From: RYN-230 sp963814645
GTDB lineage: Bacteria; Actinomycetota; Actinomycetes; Streptosporangiales; Streptosporangiaceae
Reading direction: 5' to 3'
Assembly (NCBI GenBank): GCA_963814645.1
Contig: CAWFDX010000001.1
Span: forward strand, 620,001-684,000
DNA length: 64,000 nt
In this document: piece after piece, positions 1 to 8,492 of the stretch
Layout of the letters: each line of letters starts with the position of its first letter
Position numbering within the stretch: the first letter of the stretch is position 1
The notes under the pieces: generated by a model
Database searches by the model: none
The model's input: the letters and a program-made list of their open reading frames with translations, nothing else
Told to the model about the DNA's origin: nothing
Position numbers and translations under genes: made by a program

Positions 1-126
1 ACGGTACAGGAGATGCTGCTCGACATGATCGAGGAGTACGCGCGGCACACCGGCCACGCCGACCTGCTGCGCGAATCCGTGGACGGCCTGGCCGGCGAGG
101 GCCCGCCAGCGGACTTCCGCTTCTGA
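1..126 (+). CDS. DinB / DUF664 family protein, C-terminal fragment
   Basis: The window opens inside a gene, in the frame of base 1; 41 residues remain before the TGA at 124-126. The tail reads MIEEYARHTGHADLLRE followed by a short acidic end. An 'EEYARHxGHADLLRE' helix is typical of the last metal-binding helix of the mini-DinB (DUF664) four-helix bundle, where the histidines help bind a divalent metal. DinB-like proteins of this type are often thiol-dependent transferases of unknown substrate. Only the C-terminus is visible, so the family call rests on this one helix. Confidence 0.7.
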   Translation, partial: TVQEMLLDMIEEYARHTGHADLLRESVDGLAGEGPPADFRF

Positions 127-145
127 ACGCCAGACCCCAGCCCGG

Positions 146-487
146 TCAGCCGGGCACCTGGCCGAACCCGATCTCGTTCCCCTCGGGATCGACATAGGTG
201 GTCTTCCGCACGCCGTTCCCGTACGTCTCCTGCGTGGCAGGCGCTAGTCCCCGCCCGGACACGTCCGCGACCAGCGTGTCCAGGTCATCGACGATGATGG
301 TGTGCATGGCGTGGCCGGCATGCTCTGGCCGCTGCACGATGTACACCAGCCGGCCCTCGGCCAGTTCCCACACCGCTTCCGTGTCGTGCGGGAAGGACGA
401 CGGCGGCTCGCCGAGCAGCTTCTCGTACCAGGCCAGCGCGGCCGCGAAGTCGCTGACTGCTATCCCGGCAAACAGGTAGAGGGCCAT
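146..487 (-). CDS. VOC (glyoxalase/bleomycin resistance) family protein
   Basis: 113 residues, the size of a single VOC module with two beta-alpha-beta-beta-beta units. The N-terminus (LFAGIAVSDFAAALAWYEKLLG) is the usual first strand plus helix; the C-terminus has the YVDPEGNEIGF motif of the second unit, whose Glu is normally a metal ligand. The first-unit metal residue is not clear, so it may bind a small molecule without catalysis. It lies between the DinB fragment and a rightward oxidase on the opposite strand. Substrate unknown. Confidence 0.85.
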   Translation of the reverse strand: MALYLFAGIAVSDFAAALAWYEKLLGEPPSSFPHDTEAVWELAEGRLVYIVQRPEHAGHAMHTIIVDDLDTLVADVSGRGLAPATQETYGNGVRKTTYVDPEGNEIGFGQVPG

Positions 488-520
488 CCCGCCAGGCTAG
501 CGGCCCGTATCCTGCCTCTG

Positions 521-1660
521 ATGGCACCCGAGGACAGCGAGTTCGTGATCGTCGGTGCCGGGCTGCTGGGGCTGGCCACGGCGGCCGCCCTGATCCGCCG
601 CGGCCGCCAGGTCACCGTGCTGGAACAGGCCGCGGTCGGGCATCCGGCCGCCGGGTCGAAGGGCAGCTGCCGGATCTTCCGGCTCGGCTACCCTGACCCG
701 CCGTACGTGGCGCTGGCCAGGCAGGCCCGCGACTTCTGGACCGAGCTGGAGCAGGCCCAGCGCACCCAGCTGCTCACCCCGGCTCCGCAACTCACGTTCG
801 GCACCGAACTCGGCCAGGTCCACCAGGCCATGCAAGCCGTCGGCGCACGCTGCGAACTGCTCCCGGCCGCCGAGGTAGGCCGGCGGTTTCCCGCCGTTCG
901 CGTGCCCGGGCCGGTCCTGCACGAGCCCGAATCCAGCGTCATTAACGCCAGTGCCGCCCTCGGGTCGCTGGCCGGCGCGCTGCCGGACATCCGTGAGCAC
1001 ACCAGGGTCACCGCCATCCAGGATGACGGCAGGCGGGTCACCGTCAGCAGCCATGACGAGCGGCTCGCCTGCCGCGCGGTGATCGTCACCGCCGGTCCGT
1101 GGACCGCGCGCCTGCTCGGCCCGGCCGGGATCAGCCTGCCCGCGGCCGCCACCCAGGAACAGGCCGGCTACCTTGACCTGCCCGGCGCCGTGCTCCCCGC
1201 GCCTGCCGTCCGGCCGGACCTGCCCATCCTCATCGAGCACGGCGGCGGCCGCGCCTTCTACGGGCTGCCGGTGCCCGGCGTACCGCGGTACAAGACCGGC
1301 CTGCACCACGGCGGCCCCGCCACCGATCCGGACCAGCAGGACCAGGACCCGGACCCGGACCTGGCCGGGAAGCTGGCCGGCTTCGTCCGCCGCCACCTGC
1401 CTGGGCTGCCCGCTGACCCGGTGTCCTACGAGCGCTGCGTCTACGACAACACCCCGGACGACGACTTCATCATCGGCCGGATCGGCAACGTGGTCATCGG
1501 CAGCGGCACGTCCGGGCACGGCTTCAAGTTCGGCCCGCTGCTCGGCGACTGGCTGGCCGACCTGGCCACCCAGAAGCTGGACACTGCGGAGCCGGCCGCG
1601 CTCGCCACCCGGCACGCACAGCTGGCGAACCGGTTTTCCCCGCGCCGGTTCACAGGCTGA
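521..1660 (+). CDS. FAD-dependent amine oxidase, monomeric sarcosine oxidase / N-methyltryptophan oxidase family
   Basis: 379 residues from ATG 521, chosen because the dinucleotide motif VGAGLLGLAT (Gly12-Gly17) then sits right at the N-terminus; an upstream in-frame extension overlaps the opposite gene and looks non-coding. Near the C-terminus ERCVYDNTPDDDFIIG contains Cys306, matching the cysteine that carries covalent FAD in monomeric sarcosine oxidases, followed by the conserved GTSGHGFKF motif. The family oxidises secondary amines of N-methyl amino acids to imines with release of H2O2. The 3' end overlaps by 11 bp the convergent ornithine-cyclodeaminase-like gene, which also acts on imino/amino acids. 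Exact substrate unknown. Confidence 0.88.
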   Translation: MAPEDSEFVIVGAGLLGLATAAALIRRGRQVTVLEQAAVGHPAAGSKGSCRIFRLGYPDPPYVALARQARDFWTELEQAQRTQLLTPAPQLTFGTELGQVHQAMQAVGARCELLPAAEVGRRFPAVRVPGPVLHEPESSVINASAALGSLAGALPDIREHTRVTAIQDDGRRVTVSSHDERLACRAVIVTAGPWTARLLGPAGISLPAAATQEQAGYLDLPGAVLPAPAVRPDLPILIEHGGGRAFYGLPVPGVPRYKTGLHHGGPATDPDQQDQDPDPDLAGKLAGFVRRHLPGLPADPVSYERCVYDNTPDDDFIIGRIGNVVIGSGTSGHGFKFGPLLGDWLADLATQKLDTAEPAALATRHAQLANRFSPRRFTG

Positions 1661-2630
1661 TGACGGTGCCTACACCTTGGCGCTGGGCCGCCGCCAGGAC
1701 CAGCGCGGCGGCCGCCGCGTCCTGGGCCGCCACCCCGACGGACTTGTACACGGTGAGCTGGCTGCCGTCGGTCCGGCCCGCGGCCGTGCCCGCCGCGATC
1801 TGGCCGATCTCGGCCGCGACGTGGCTGGCCTCGATGGCGCCCCGCTCGAGCGCCCGGCGCAGTTCGATCGCCCCGGCCGGCGGCGGGGCCAGCGCCGCGG
1901 CCCGGGATTCCACCACGACCAGCGCGTCCCGGATGGTGGCGGTGTCGAGTTCGCCGTCGCCGCTGGGGTTGTAGCCGACCGAGTTGACGTGCGTGCCCGG
2001 CCGCAGCCAGTCGCGGCGCAGCACCGGGCTGGTCGCGTGCGTGCCGGTGCACACCACGTCGGCCGCCCGGACCGAGTCTTCAATCGAGGCGGCCGCCGTG
2101 GCCGGGACGCCTCCGGCGACCAGTCCCTCCGCCAGCAAGTGCGCCTTAGCTGGATCCCGCCCGGCTATCCGCACGGTCCGCACGCCGGGCAGCCGGGCCA
2201 GCGCCCGCGCGTGCGCCTCGGCCTGCACCCCGGTCCCGACCACCGCGACCTCGCGGGCATCCGGCCGGGCCAGCAGCCGGGTGGCCAGCGCCGACCCGCC
2301 CGCGGTCCGGGCCGCGGTGAGGTAGCCGCCGTCCATGACCGCGGCCGGGGTCCCGGTGGCCGGGTCGAAGCAGCAGATCAGCGCCTGGTGCGTCGGCTGG
2401 TCCCGGTTGCCGGGGAACAGGCTGATCAGCTTGCTGGCCAGCGCCCCGGCCGACGGCAGGTAGGCCGGCATCGCCAGCAGCATGGCGTCCTGCTCGGGCA
2501 CCAGGGCCGCCACCCGGGGCGGCGCCGACACCCGGCCCGCGCTCAGGTCGATCATCGCCGCCCGCAGCGCCTCGACCAGCTCATCCACGTCGAGCAGCGC
2601 GCGCACCTCAGCACCAGATAGCACGAGCAC
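1650..2630 (-). CDS. Ornithine cyclodeaminase / mu-crystallin family protein
   Basis: 326 residues. I place the start at GTG 2630 (VLVLSGAEV...) because AGGGAGGGG lies just upstream on the minus strand; longer in-frame starts add an unrelated tail. It has the DGGYLTAARTAGGSALATRLL substrate/NAD segment and a Rossmann motif VAVVGTGVQAEAHA, as in ornithine cyclodeaminases, alanine dehydrogenases and ketimine reductases. These use NAD(P)H and ketimine or amino-acid substrates; the sequence does not discriminate. It converges with and overlaps the sarcosine-oxidase-like gene. Confidence 0.88.
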   Translation of the reverse strand: MLVLSGAEVRALLDVDELVEALRAAMIDLSAGRVSAPPRVAALVPEQDAMLLAMPAYLPSAGALASKLISLFPGNRDQPTHQALICCFDPATGTPAAVMDGGYLTAARTAGGSALATRLLARPDAREVAVVGTGVQAEAHARALARLPGVRTVRIAGRDPAKAHLLAEGLVAGGVPATAAASIEDSVRAADVVCTGTHATSPVLRRDWLRPGTHVNSVGYNPSGDGELDTATIRDALVVVESRAAALAPPPAGAIELRRALERGAIEASHVAAEIGQIAAGTAAGRTDGSQLTVYKSVGVAAQDAAAAALVLAAAQRQGVGTVISL

Positions 2631-2725
2631 AGTGACCCCTCCCTTGCCGGCCGTGCACCAGGTGCTTAACAATGCCGGACATAGCCTGCTGAGGCGCGGC
2701 TGAGCACGCAGGCGATCGGACGGCC

Positions 2726-3757
2726 ATGAGCTTTAGCTTCGGGATATTTGACTCCGTCAACCTGGGCGATTCGGCCCCCGGGCCGGTGATCGCCAGCCGG
2801 CTGGACTTCGCGGTGGCGGCCGAGGCGGCCGGCATCGGCCACTACCACGTGACCGAGCACCACGGCACGCCGCTGTCGGTCTGCCCGGCGCCGAACCTGT
2901 TCCTGGCCGCGCTGAGCCAGCGCACGACCAGGCTGCGGATGGGTGCCCTGGTGTACGTGCTGCCGGCCCACGAACCGCTCCGCCTGGCCGAGGAGATCGC
3001 CGTCCTCGACCAGCTCACCCACGGCCGGCTGGACGTGGGGGTGGGCAGCGGGGTCAGCCCGTACGAGCTGGCTTACTTCGGGATCAACGCCGGCCAGGCG
3101 CGGGCCCGGTACGCGGAAACCCTGGACCTGGTCACCCGGGCCCTGGCCACCGGGCGGATGACGCACACCGGCACGCTGCTGCGCGACTACGAGGTCGAGT
3201 TGTCCGTCCGGCCGGTGCAGCGCCCGCACCCGCCGCTCTGGTACGCCTCCAGCAACACCGCCACGGCCGAGTGGGCTGGCGCGCACGACGTCAACTTCGT
3301 CGGCCGCTGGAACGGCGGCGCGTTCGTGCCCGCGGCCCAGGCCTACTGGCAGGTCTGGGAAGGCCGGGCCGATGCCGCAACCGCCCCGCGCCCGCGGCTG
3401 GGCTTCGCGGCCAACGTCTACATCGGCGCGACCGACGGCGCGGCCATGGAACGCTTCCGCAAGGCTAACGACCTGTTCGCCCGCCAGCTCACCAAACTGT
3501 GGCACGACCACGGCAACCACCAGGTCAACGCGCTGTACGACACCGACCGCACCATCGCCAACGGCAATTCCCTGGTTGGCTCGGCCGGGACGGTCCGCGA
3601 TCTGCTCATCGAACGGGTCCGGCAGGCGCCGGTCAACTACTTCGAGGCCACCCTGGCCTTCGGCGACCTGACCCCCGCCGAGGCCCAGGCGAACCTGGCT
3701 GCCTTCGCCGAAACCGTCATGCCCGCCGTCCGCCAGGCCGGACAATGCCGGACATAG
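2726..3757 (+). CDS. LLM-class flavin-dependent oxidoreductase
   Basis: 343 residues with the bacterial luciferase-like barrel: N-terminal FGIFDSVNLGD, the HYHVTEHH segment, and LAEEIAVLDQLTHGRLDVGVGSG, a hallmark around residues 85-110 of luciferase-like monooxygenases using FMN or F420. Downstream RPVQRPHPPLWYASSN is also typical. Followed after about 20 bp by an alpha/beta hydrolase on the same strand, so the two may be co-transcribed (oxygenation then hydrolysis). Actinomycetes carry many such enzymes of unknown substrate. Confidence 0.9.
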   Translation: MSFSFGIFDSVNLGDSAPGPVIASRLDFAVAAEAAGIGHYHVTEHHGTPLSVCPAPNLFLAALSQRTTRLRMGALVYVLPAHEPLRLAEEIAVLDQLTHGRLDVGVGSGVSPYELAYFGINAGQARARYAETLDLVTRALATGRMTHTGTLLRDYEVELSVRPVQRPHPPLWYASSNTATAEWAGAHDVNFVGRWNGGAFVPAAQAYWQVWEGRADAATAPRPRLGFAANVYIGATDGAAMERFRKANDLFARQLTKLWHDHGNHQVNALYDTDRTIANGNSLVGSAGTVRDLLIERVRQAPVNYFEATLAFGDLTPAEAQANLAAFAETVMPAVRQAGQCRT

Positions 3758-3776
3758 ACCTGCTCCGGAGGTGACG

Positions 3777-4535
3777 GTGGCCAGCCCGCAGTTAATTGTT
3801 GGCTCTGGTGAGCATCACGTGATCGCCCTGCACGGCTGGTTCGGCTCGGCCCGCGGCTGGGGCCCGCTGCCCGACTACCTCGACCAGGAGACGTTCAGCT
3901 ACGTGTTCCCCGACCTGCGCGGCTATGGCAGCCGCCGGGACGTGGCCGGCGACTACACCATGCCGGAAGCCGCCGCCGACACGCTCGCGCTGGCCGACGA
4001 GCTGGGCTGGGACCGGTTCTCGCTGGTCGGGCACTCCATGTCCGGCCAGGCCATCCAGCACGTGCTGCTGGCCGCCCCGGACCGGGTGCGGCGGCTCGTC
4101 GCGCTGAACCCGGTGCCCGCCACCGGCGTGCCGTTCGACGACGAAGGCTGGGCGCTGTTCTCCGGAGCGGCCGCCGCCCGGGAGAACCGCGCGGCCATCA
4201 TCAACATGTCCACCGGCAGCCGCCTGTCCCCCGCGTTCATCGACCACATCGTGCAGCACTCGGTGGATAACTCCAGCCGGCAGGCGTTCGGCCGCTACCT
4301 GGAGTCCTGGGCCCGGCATGACTTCTCCGACCAGGTCCGCGGTAACCCGGCCCCGGTTCAGGTCATCGTCGGCGAGCACGACCCGGCGCTGTCCGCCGAG
4401 GTGATGCGGCAGACGTGGCTGGTGTTCTACCCGAACGCCGAGCTGGAGGTGCTGGCCAACGCGGGCCACTACCCGATGATGGAGACGCCGGCCGCGCTGG
4501 CCACGGTGATGGAGGAATTCCTCGGCCGGGAATGA
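3777..4535 (+). CDS. Alpha/beta hydrolase
   Basis: 252 residues from GTG 3777; GGAGG at 3767-3771 is correctly spaced for this start, while GTG 3771 overlaps it. The fold shows an oxyanion region HGWFGSARGW, nucleophile elbow GHSMSG (catalytic Ser), VGEHDPALS (acid) and NAGHYPMMETP (His), so the triad is intact. It resembles small esterases or C-C bond hydrolases. It follows the LLM flavin enzyme and probably shares its transcript. Substrate not predictable. Confidence 0.88.
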   Translation: MASPQLIVGSGEHHVIALHGWFGSARGWGPLPDYLDQETFSYVFPDLRGYGSRRDVAGDYTMPEAAADTLALADELGWDRFSLVGHSMSGQAIQHVLLAAPDRVRRLVALNPVPATGVPFDDEGWALFSGAAAARENRAAIINMSTGSRLSPAFIDHIVQHSVDNSSRQAFGRYLESWARHDFSDQVRGNPAPVQVIVGEHDPALSAEVMRQTWLVFYPNAELEVLANAGHYPMMETPAALATVMEEFLGRE

Positions 4536-4574
4536 CCATGGAATGGCGGCGCCTGGCCGGGTTATCGTGGCGGC

Positions 4575-5132
4575 GTGGTGGCTGAGGACTCGGTTCCGAC
4601 GGTACCGCCGGGACTGCCGGTGTTCCGGGCGTCCGACGCGGACCGGGAAAACGTCCTTGGCCTGCTGGGGCGCGGTTCCGCCGAGGGCCGGCTGTCGTAT
4701 GACACGTTCCTGCACCGGGTCGAACTGGCGTTGCGGGCACGCGGCGACGCCGAGCTGAGCGAGCTGCTCAGCGATCTGCCCTCCCAGGCCGAGCCCGGCA
4801 GCTGGCTGGTCCGCGCCGTCCGCTGGTGGTCGGCGCTGGTGGCCAGCGTCCGGCAGGCCTGGCGGACGCCCCGGCTGCCTCGCCTGGTGCTGCCCCGGGA
4901 CGAGCGGGTGTACCTGATCGGCCGCGCCCCGGAATGCGACTTCACCGTCCGCGACATGACCGTGTCCTGGCGGCACGCCGAGCTGCGGCCCTCGGCCGGC
5001 CACTGGGTGCTGGTCAACCTGGGCTCGACGAACGGCACGCACGTCAACGGCTGGCGGGCCGGCGCCGGGTTCACCGTCCGGGCCGGGGACTGGGTCCGCT
5101 TCGGCCGGGCCCGGTTCCGGATCACCGGCTAG
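4575..5132 (+). CDS. DUF1707 (SHOCT-like) plus FHA domain protein
   Basis: 185 residues in two parts. Residues ~17-70 form a DUF1707 module (RASDADRENVLGLLGRGSAEGRLSYD... ending in LLSDLP). After a Trp-rich linker (VRWWSALV), residues ~105-185 form an FHA domain with GRAPECDF, the conserved SWRHAEL core and NLGSTNGTHVNG. FHA domains bind phosphothreonine, so the protein is a likely reader of Ser/Thr kinase output such as PknB, whose gene is at the far end of this window. Start GTG 4575 or 4578; no close operon partner. Confidence 0.88.
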   Translation: MVAEDSVPTVPPGLPVFRASDADRENVLGLLGRGSAEGRLSYDTFLHRVELALRARGDAELSELLSDLPSQAEPGSWLVRAVRWWSALVASVRQAWRTPRLPRLVLPRDERVYLIGRAPECDFTVRDMTVSWRHAELRPSAGHWVLVNLGSTNGTHVNGWRAGAGFTVRAGDWVRFGRARFRITG

Positions 5133-5162
5133 TACGCCGCCGCCGGGCCGGCCGGCAAATAC

Positions 5163-5175
5163 ATCGTGACACGAT
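5163..5175. promoter_or_regulatory. Perfect 13-bp palindrome in front of the TehA/SLAC1 gene
   Basis: ATCGTG-A-CACGAT, perfectly self-complementary around one central A, ends 6 bp before the GTG start at 5182. In the short gap after the FHA gene this position would overlap the core promoter or the transcript start, so a repressor operator is the simplest reading. No regulator is encoded next to it. Confidence 0.35.
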
Positions 5176-5181
5176 AGATCT

Positions 5182-6225
5182 GTGCACGTATCCACCGGGC
5201 GGGCCGGGATCCGCGATCTCAACCCCGGGTACTTCGCGCTGGTCATGGCGACCGGGATCCTGTCCACCGCGGCGGACCAGGATGGGGCGGCCATGCTGTC
5301 CGCGGCGCTGCTGGTGCTGACGGTCGTCTGCTACCTGGTGCTGCTGGCCGCCACCGGCTGGCGGCTGGCCAGCTACCGGGCCGAGTTCCTGGCCGACGCC
5401 ACCGACCCGGCACTGGCGTTCACTATGTTCACGTTTGTCGCTGGCTCGGACGTGCTCGGCGCGCGGCTGGCCGCGGCCGGCTACGGAGCTGTTACTGAGA
5501 TTCTGCTGGTGCTGGCCGGGGCGGCCTGGCTGCTGCTCAGCTACGGGATGCCGCTGGCCCTGATCACCGGCCGCGGGGCCGCGTCGGCGCTGGCCGGCGC
5601 CAACGGCAGCTGGTTCCTGAGCATCGTTGGTACCCAGTCGATCGTGGTCGCGCTGGCCGCGCTGGCGCCGCTGCCCGGCGGGCTGGCTGCGCTGGCCGTG
5701 GCGCTGTGGGCGGCCGGGGTGGTGCTGTACCTGATCGTGGCCACGCTGGTGCTGGCCCGGCTGCTGCACTTCCCGGTGCCGCCGGCCGGCCTGACCCCGG
5801 CGTACTGGGTGTCCATGGGCGCGACCGCGATCAGCGTGCTGGCCGGCGCGAAGCTGCTCGGGCTGCCCGCCAGCCCGCTGCTGGCCGCGGTGCACCCGGT
5901 GCTGGCCGGCCTGTCGGTCATCCTGTGGGCCTTCGGCACCTGGCTGATCCCGCTGCTGGCCGGCCTCGGCGTGTGGCGGCACCTGATCCACCGGGTGCCG
6001 CTGCGCTACGAGCCGGGCCTGTGGAGCCTGGCGTTCCCGGTCGGCATGTACTGCGTGGCCAGCGAGGCGCTGGGCCACACGCTGCGAGTGCGGTGGCTGG
6101 TGTCGGTGGGCCACGCCGGGACCTGGGCCGCGCTCGCGGTCTGGGTGGTGCTGTTCGCGGCCATGCTGGTGTCGCTGGCCGGCGTCCGGCTGCCCAGCCG
6201 GTCCTACTCGTCCACACCCACGTAA
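5182..6225 (+). CDS. TehA/SLAC1-family membrane transporter (tellurite resistance / C4-dicarboxylate type)
   Basis: 347 residues, almost entirely hydrophobic with about ten membrane helices. The start LNPGYFALVMATGILSTAA is the signature first helix of the TDT/SLAC1 superfamily (TehA, Mae1, SLAC1), and the GTWLIPLLAGLGVWRH and YEPGLWSLAFPVGMYCVAS segments match the later helices. Members form anion or dicarboxylate channels; the 'tellurite resistance' name is historical. It sits alone, with a palindrome just upstream; its 3' end overlaps the opposing pobA-like pseudogene by 22 bp. Confidence 0.88.
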   Translation: MHVSTGRAGIRDLNPGYFALVMATGILSTAADQDGAAMLSAALLVLTVVCYLVLLAATGWRLASYRAEFLADATDPALAFTMFTFVAGSDVLGARLAAAGYGAVTEILLVLAGAAWLLLSYGMPLALITGRGAASALAGANGSWFLSIVGTQSIVVALAALAPLPGGLAALAVALWAAGVVLYLIVATLVLARLLHFPVPPAGLTPAYWVSMGATAISVLAGAKLLGLPASPLLAAVHPVLAGLSVILWAFGTWLIPLLAGLGVWRHLIHRVPLRYEPGLWSLAFPVGMYCVASEALGHTLRVRWLVSVGHAGTWAALAVWVVLFAAMLVSLAGVRLPSRSYSSTPT

Positions 6226-6828
6226 GTGTGCGCGAACCAGCGGGCGAACTGCGGGTCGTTCAGCACCAGGTCGAGGCGGGCGCGGCGTAGCCCGTAGGAG
6301 AAGCCGCTGCTGCCCTCGGCGCCCGCGTTGAACAGCGTGAGCATCAGGTTGGAGAACTCCTGGTGCCGCCAGATGGGTGGCAGCCGGGTCTGGGTGTACC
6401 GGGCCAGGCGGCCGCCGTCGCCGCGGTCGCCGTGCCGCTCGATCAGGCCGCCAGCCAGTTCGGCCGCGTCCTGGATGGCGATGTTCATGCCCTTGCCGCC
6501 GGCCGGGGTGATCAGGTGCGCCGCGTCACCGGCCAGGTACAGCCGGCCATGCTGCATCGGGTCGCAGACCCGGACCCGCAGGTCGAGGATGTCCCGCTCG
6601 GCGAACTCGCCGCGCTGCACCGGGGCCGGCCCGCGGCGGCCAGCCGGTGCTCCAGCTCGGCCCATATCCGGTCGTCGTCCCAGTGCCGGTAGTCGGGACC
6701 CGGAGCTGGTCCGCCTGCTGCCGTTCCAGCAGCACGAACGGGACCCCAGCCTGGTGCAGCAGGTGTGCCGTGACCAGTCCCGCCGGGCCGGCCCCCACGA
6801 TGCAGACGGCTGGATCAGGCGGCCCCAT
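6204..6828 (-). pseudogene. Decayed 4-hydroxybenzoate 3-monooxygenase-like (PobA) flavoprotein
   Basis: The minus strand starts with a good FAD motif (VCIVGAGPAGLVTAHLLHQAG) but after about 35 residues jumps directly to the YRHWDDDRIWAEL segment that in PobA-type hydroxylases lies some 200 residues later, in another frame. A second frame change follows before ERDILDLRVRVCDPMQHGR, LAGDAAHLITPAGGKGMN and a normal C-terminus. So the gene lost most of its substrate domain and carries at least two frameshifts. An intact member would be near 390 residues. Non-functional if the sequence is correct. Confidence 0.75.
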
Positions 6829-6839
6829 AACCGGCCATG

Positions 6840-7523
6840 CTAGCCAGCGGGCTGCACGTTGGCGTTCAGGTGGAACACGTTGTCCGGGTCGTAGCCGGCC
6901 TTGATCCGGGCCAGCCGCTCGTACTTGGCCGCACCGTAGGCGCCACGGAGTCCGCCGCCGGCGTATTCGGTGTTGCCGTTGATGTAGCCGTCGCCGTCCG
7001 CCATGGCGTGCGGGCGCAGCGCCGACCACAGGCCGCGGACCCAGTCGCGTTCCGCGGCGAGCACCCGCTCGTCCGGGCCCATCCCGCCGCCCAGGGTGAG
7101 CCCGCCGACGCCGGTGTGGCTGACCAGCCCGGCGGGCACGGCCAGCCCGTGCGCCTGGGTGGCCGCGTCCAGGTCGGCCAGCAGCGCGCCGCCGCCGGCC
7201 CGGGCGCGCCGGGCGGCCGGGTCCACGGTGACCGCGTTCAGCTCGCTCAGGTCGATCATCAGGCCGCCCTCGGTGACCGCGGTGCCCGCCGGGTTGTGTG
7301 CGCCGCCGCGCACCGATATCTCCAGCCCGTGTTCCCGGGCGAAGCCGACCGCCGCGACCACGTCGGCCGCGGTGGTGCAGCGGGCGATCACCGCCGGCCG
7401 CCGGTCGATGGCCGCGTTCCAGACCCGCCGGCCGTCGTCGAAGCCGGCCTCACCGGGCAGGATGACCGGCCCGTCCATGGCCGCGCGGAACCCGTCCATG
7501 CCCTTGGTGATCGTATGCGTCAT
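6840..7523 (-). pseudogene. FAD-binding (BBE/berberine-bridge-type) oxidase with in-frame internal deletion
   Basis: One open frame of 227 codons, about half the ~450 expected. Residues 1-150 are a normal FAD_binding_4 start (ISVRGGAHNPAGTA, LVSHTGVGGLTLGGGMG). The sequence then goes straight to the C-terminal BBE module (YGAAKYERLARIKAGYDPDNVFHLN), omitting the whole substrate domain. The junction is in frame, so a protein could be made, but it should lack a substrate pocket. It lies head-to-tail with the pobA-like pseudogene that also suffered an internal deletion. Confidence 0.7.
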
Positions 7524-7573
7524 TGCCGCAGTCCCCCCGTTTTCTCCCGGCGCGCCCCGTGTGGCCGGGTATA

Positions 7574-7690
7574 ACCCCAGGTCACCAGCCCATGTGCAGG
7601 CCCGCTGCGCAGCCTGGCCGTCTACGCGCTGGCCGGCGGCGTGGGGATCGCGCTGATGGCGGTCATCGAGCCCCAGCTGCGCCGGTCATG
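7574..7690 (+). pseudogene. C-terminal remnant of a small membrane protein gene
   Basis: In this frame, right after an in-frame TAA, the DNA encodes a short hydrophobic tail (LAVYALAGGVGIALMAVIEP) ending QLRRS with a TGA that overlaps the ATG of the next regulator gene in ATGA fashion. No start codon or N-terminus exists. The translational overlap suggests an original membrane protein-regulator operon whose first gene was lost except for its last helix. Confidence 0.4.
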
Positions 7691-7996
7691 ACCGACGAAG
7701 AACTCGATCCGGTGATCCACGTCCCGGCCCGGCTGCGGATCGTGGTCACCCTGGCCGCCCTGCCGCCTGGTGACGACCTGTCGTTCACCAGGCTGCAGGA
7801 CGTGATCGGGCTGACCCCGGGCAACCTGATCACGCACCTGCGCAAGCTGGAAGACGCCGGGTACGTGACCACCGAGAAGAACGGCAGCGGCGTCTCCGCG
7901 CGCACCGCGGTCGCGCTGACCAACACCGGCCGGGCCGCGCTGGACCGCTACACCACCGTGCTCCGGAGCCTGCTCGACTCCGCTACCCCCGGCTGA
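7688..7996 (+). CDS. Winged-helix transcriptional regulator (MarR/ArsR-like, HTH_34)
   Basis: 102 residues from ATG 7688. The chain is a compact winged helix: PARLRIVVTLAALPPGDDLSFTRLQDVIGLTPGNLITHLRKLEDAGYVTTEK, with recognition helix TPGNLITHLRKL and a basic wing. Stand-alone domains of this type generally regulate an adjacent membrane protein or transporter; here only a remnant of that neighbour survives. The 3' end overlaps by 14 bp the convergent muconolactone-isomerase-like gene. Confidence 0.85.
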   Translation: MTDEELDPVIHVPARLRIVVTLAALPPGDDLSFTRLQDVIGLTPGNLITHLRKLEDAGYVTTEKNGSGVSARTAVALTNTGRAALDRYTTVLRSLLDSATPG

Positions 7997-8288
7997 GCCC
8001 GGGGTCGAACGGGTGCGGCCCGAGCGGCGTGACCTCATCCGTCCGCCACACCCGCAGCGGCATCGAGGCCAGCACCTCCTCCAGCCGGTCCGCGTCGTCC
8101 GCGGCGAACAGCCCGAGCGTGCGCCACTCACCCGGCCGCAGCGGCGGGCGCCACAGCCGGAGCAGGTGCCGTTGCGCCGCCAGTTCGGCCGAGCGCGCCG
8201 CCTCCCGGGCACGCACCTCGTCCACCTCCTGCTGCGCCGTCCCGTCCGGTACGTGAGTGGTCATTGTGACGAGATATTCGATCGGCAT
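7983..8288 (-). CDS. Muconolactone delta-isomerase-like protein
   Basis: 101 residues beginning MPIEYLVTMTTHVPDGT, followed by a basic helix REAARSAELAAQRHLLRLWRP and GEWRTLGLFAADDADRLEEVLASMPL. This is the ferredoxin-like pattern of MIase (catC-type) proteins, which isomerise muconolactone in the beta-ketoadipate pathway. No other pathway gene is adjacent, although a dead pobA-like gene lies 1.2 kb away, so the true substrate is uncertain. Confidence 0.8.
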   Translation of the reverse strand: MPIEYLVTMTTHVPDGTAQQEVDEVRAREAARSAELAAQRHLLRLWRPPLRPGEWRTLGLFAADDADRLEEVLASMPLRVWRTDEVTPLGPHPFDPGLSRG

Positions 8289-8492
8289 ACCGGCACGCTA
8301 ACCCGCCGCGGTACGTCCCCGGCAACCCGCCGGGGGCGCTGATTCCCCGGCGCTTACCGGCCGTGGGCGGTGAACGCGACCGGCCGCCGATCCGTGTTAC
8401 GCGTGGGGAGCCCTGATACGCGACATCCATGGAGGTAGGCATCGTGACGCAGGGCTCCGTGCCATGGCAGTAAGTTCAGCGCTGGCCTGAGG

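Noticed and set aside
497..1615. Long minus-strand frame opposite the sarcosine-oxidase-like gene
   Set aside because: A shadow caused by high GC; composition is Arg/Gly/Ala-rich without domains, while the plus frame has a complete FAD enzyme. The same applies to other long antisense frames across the window.
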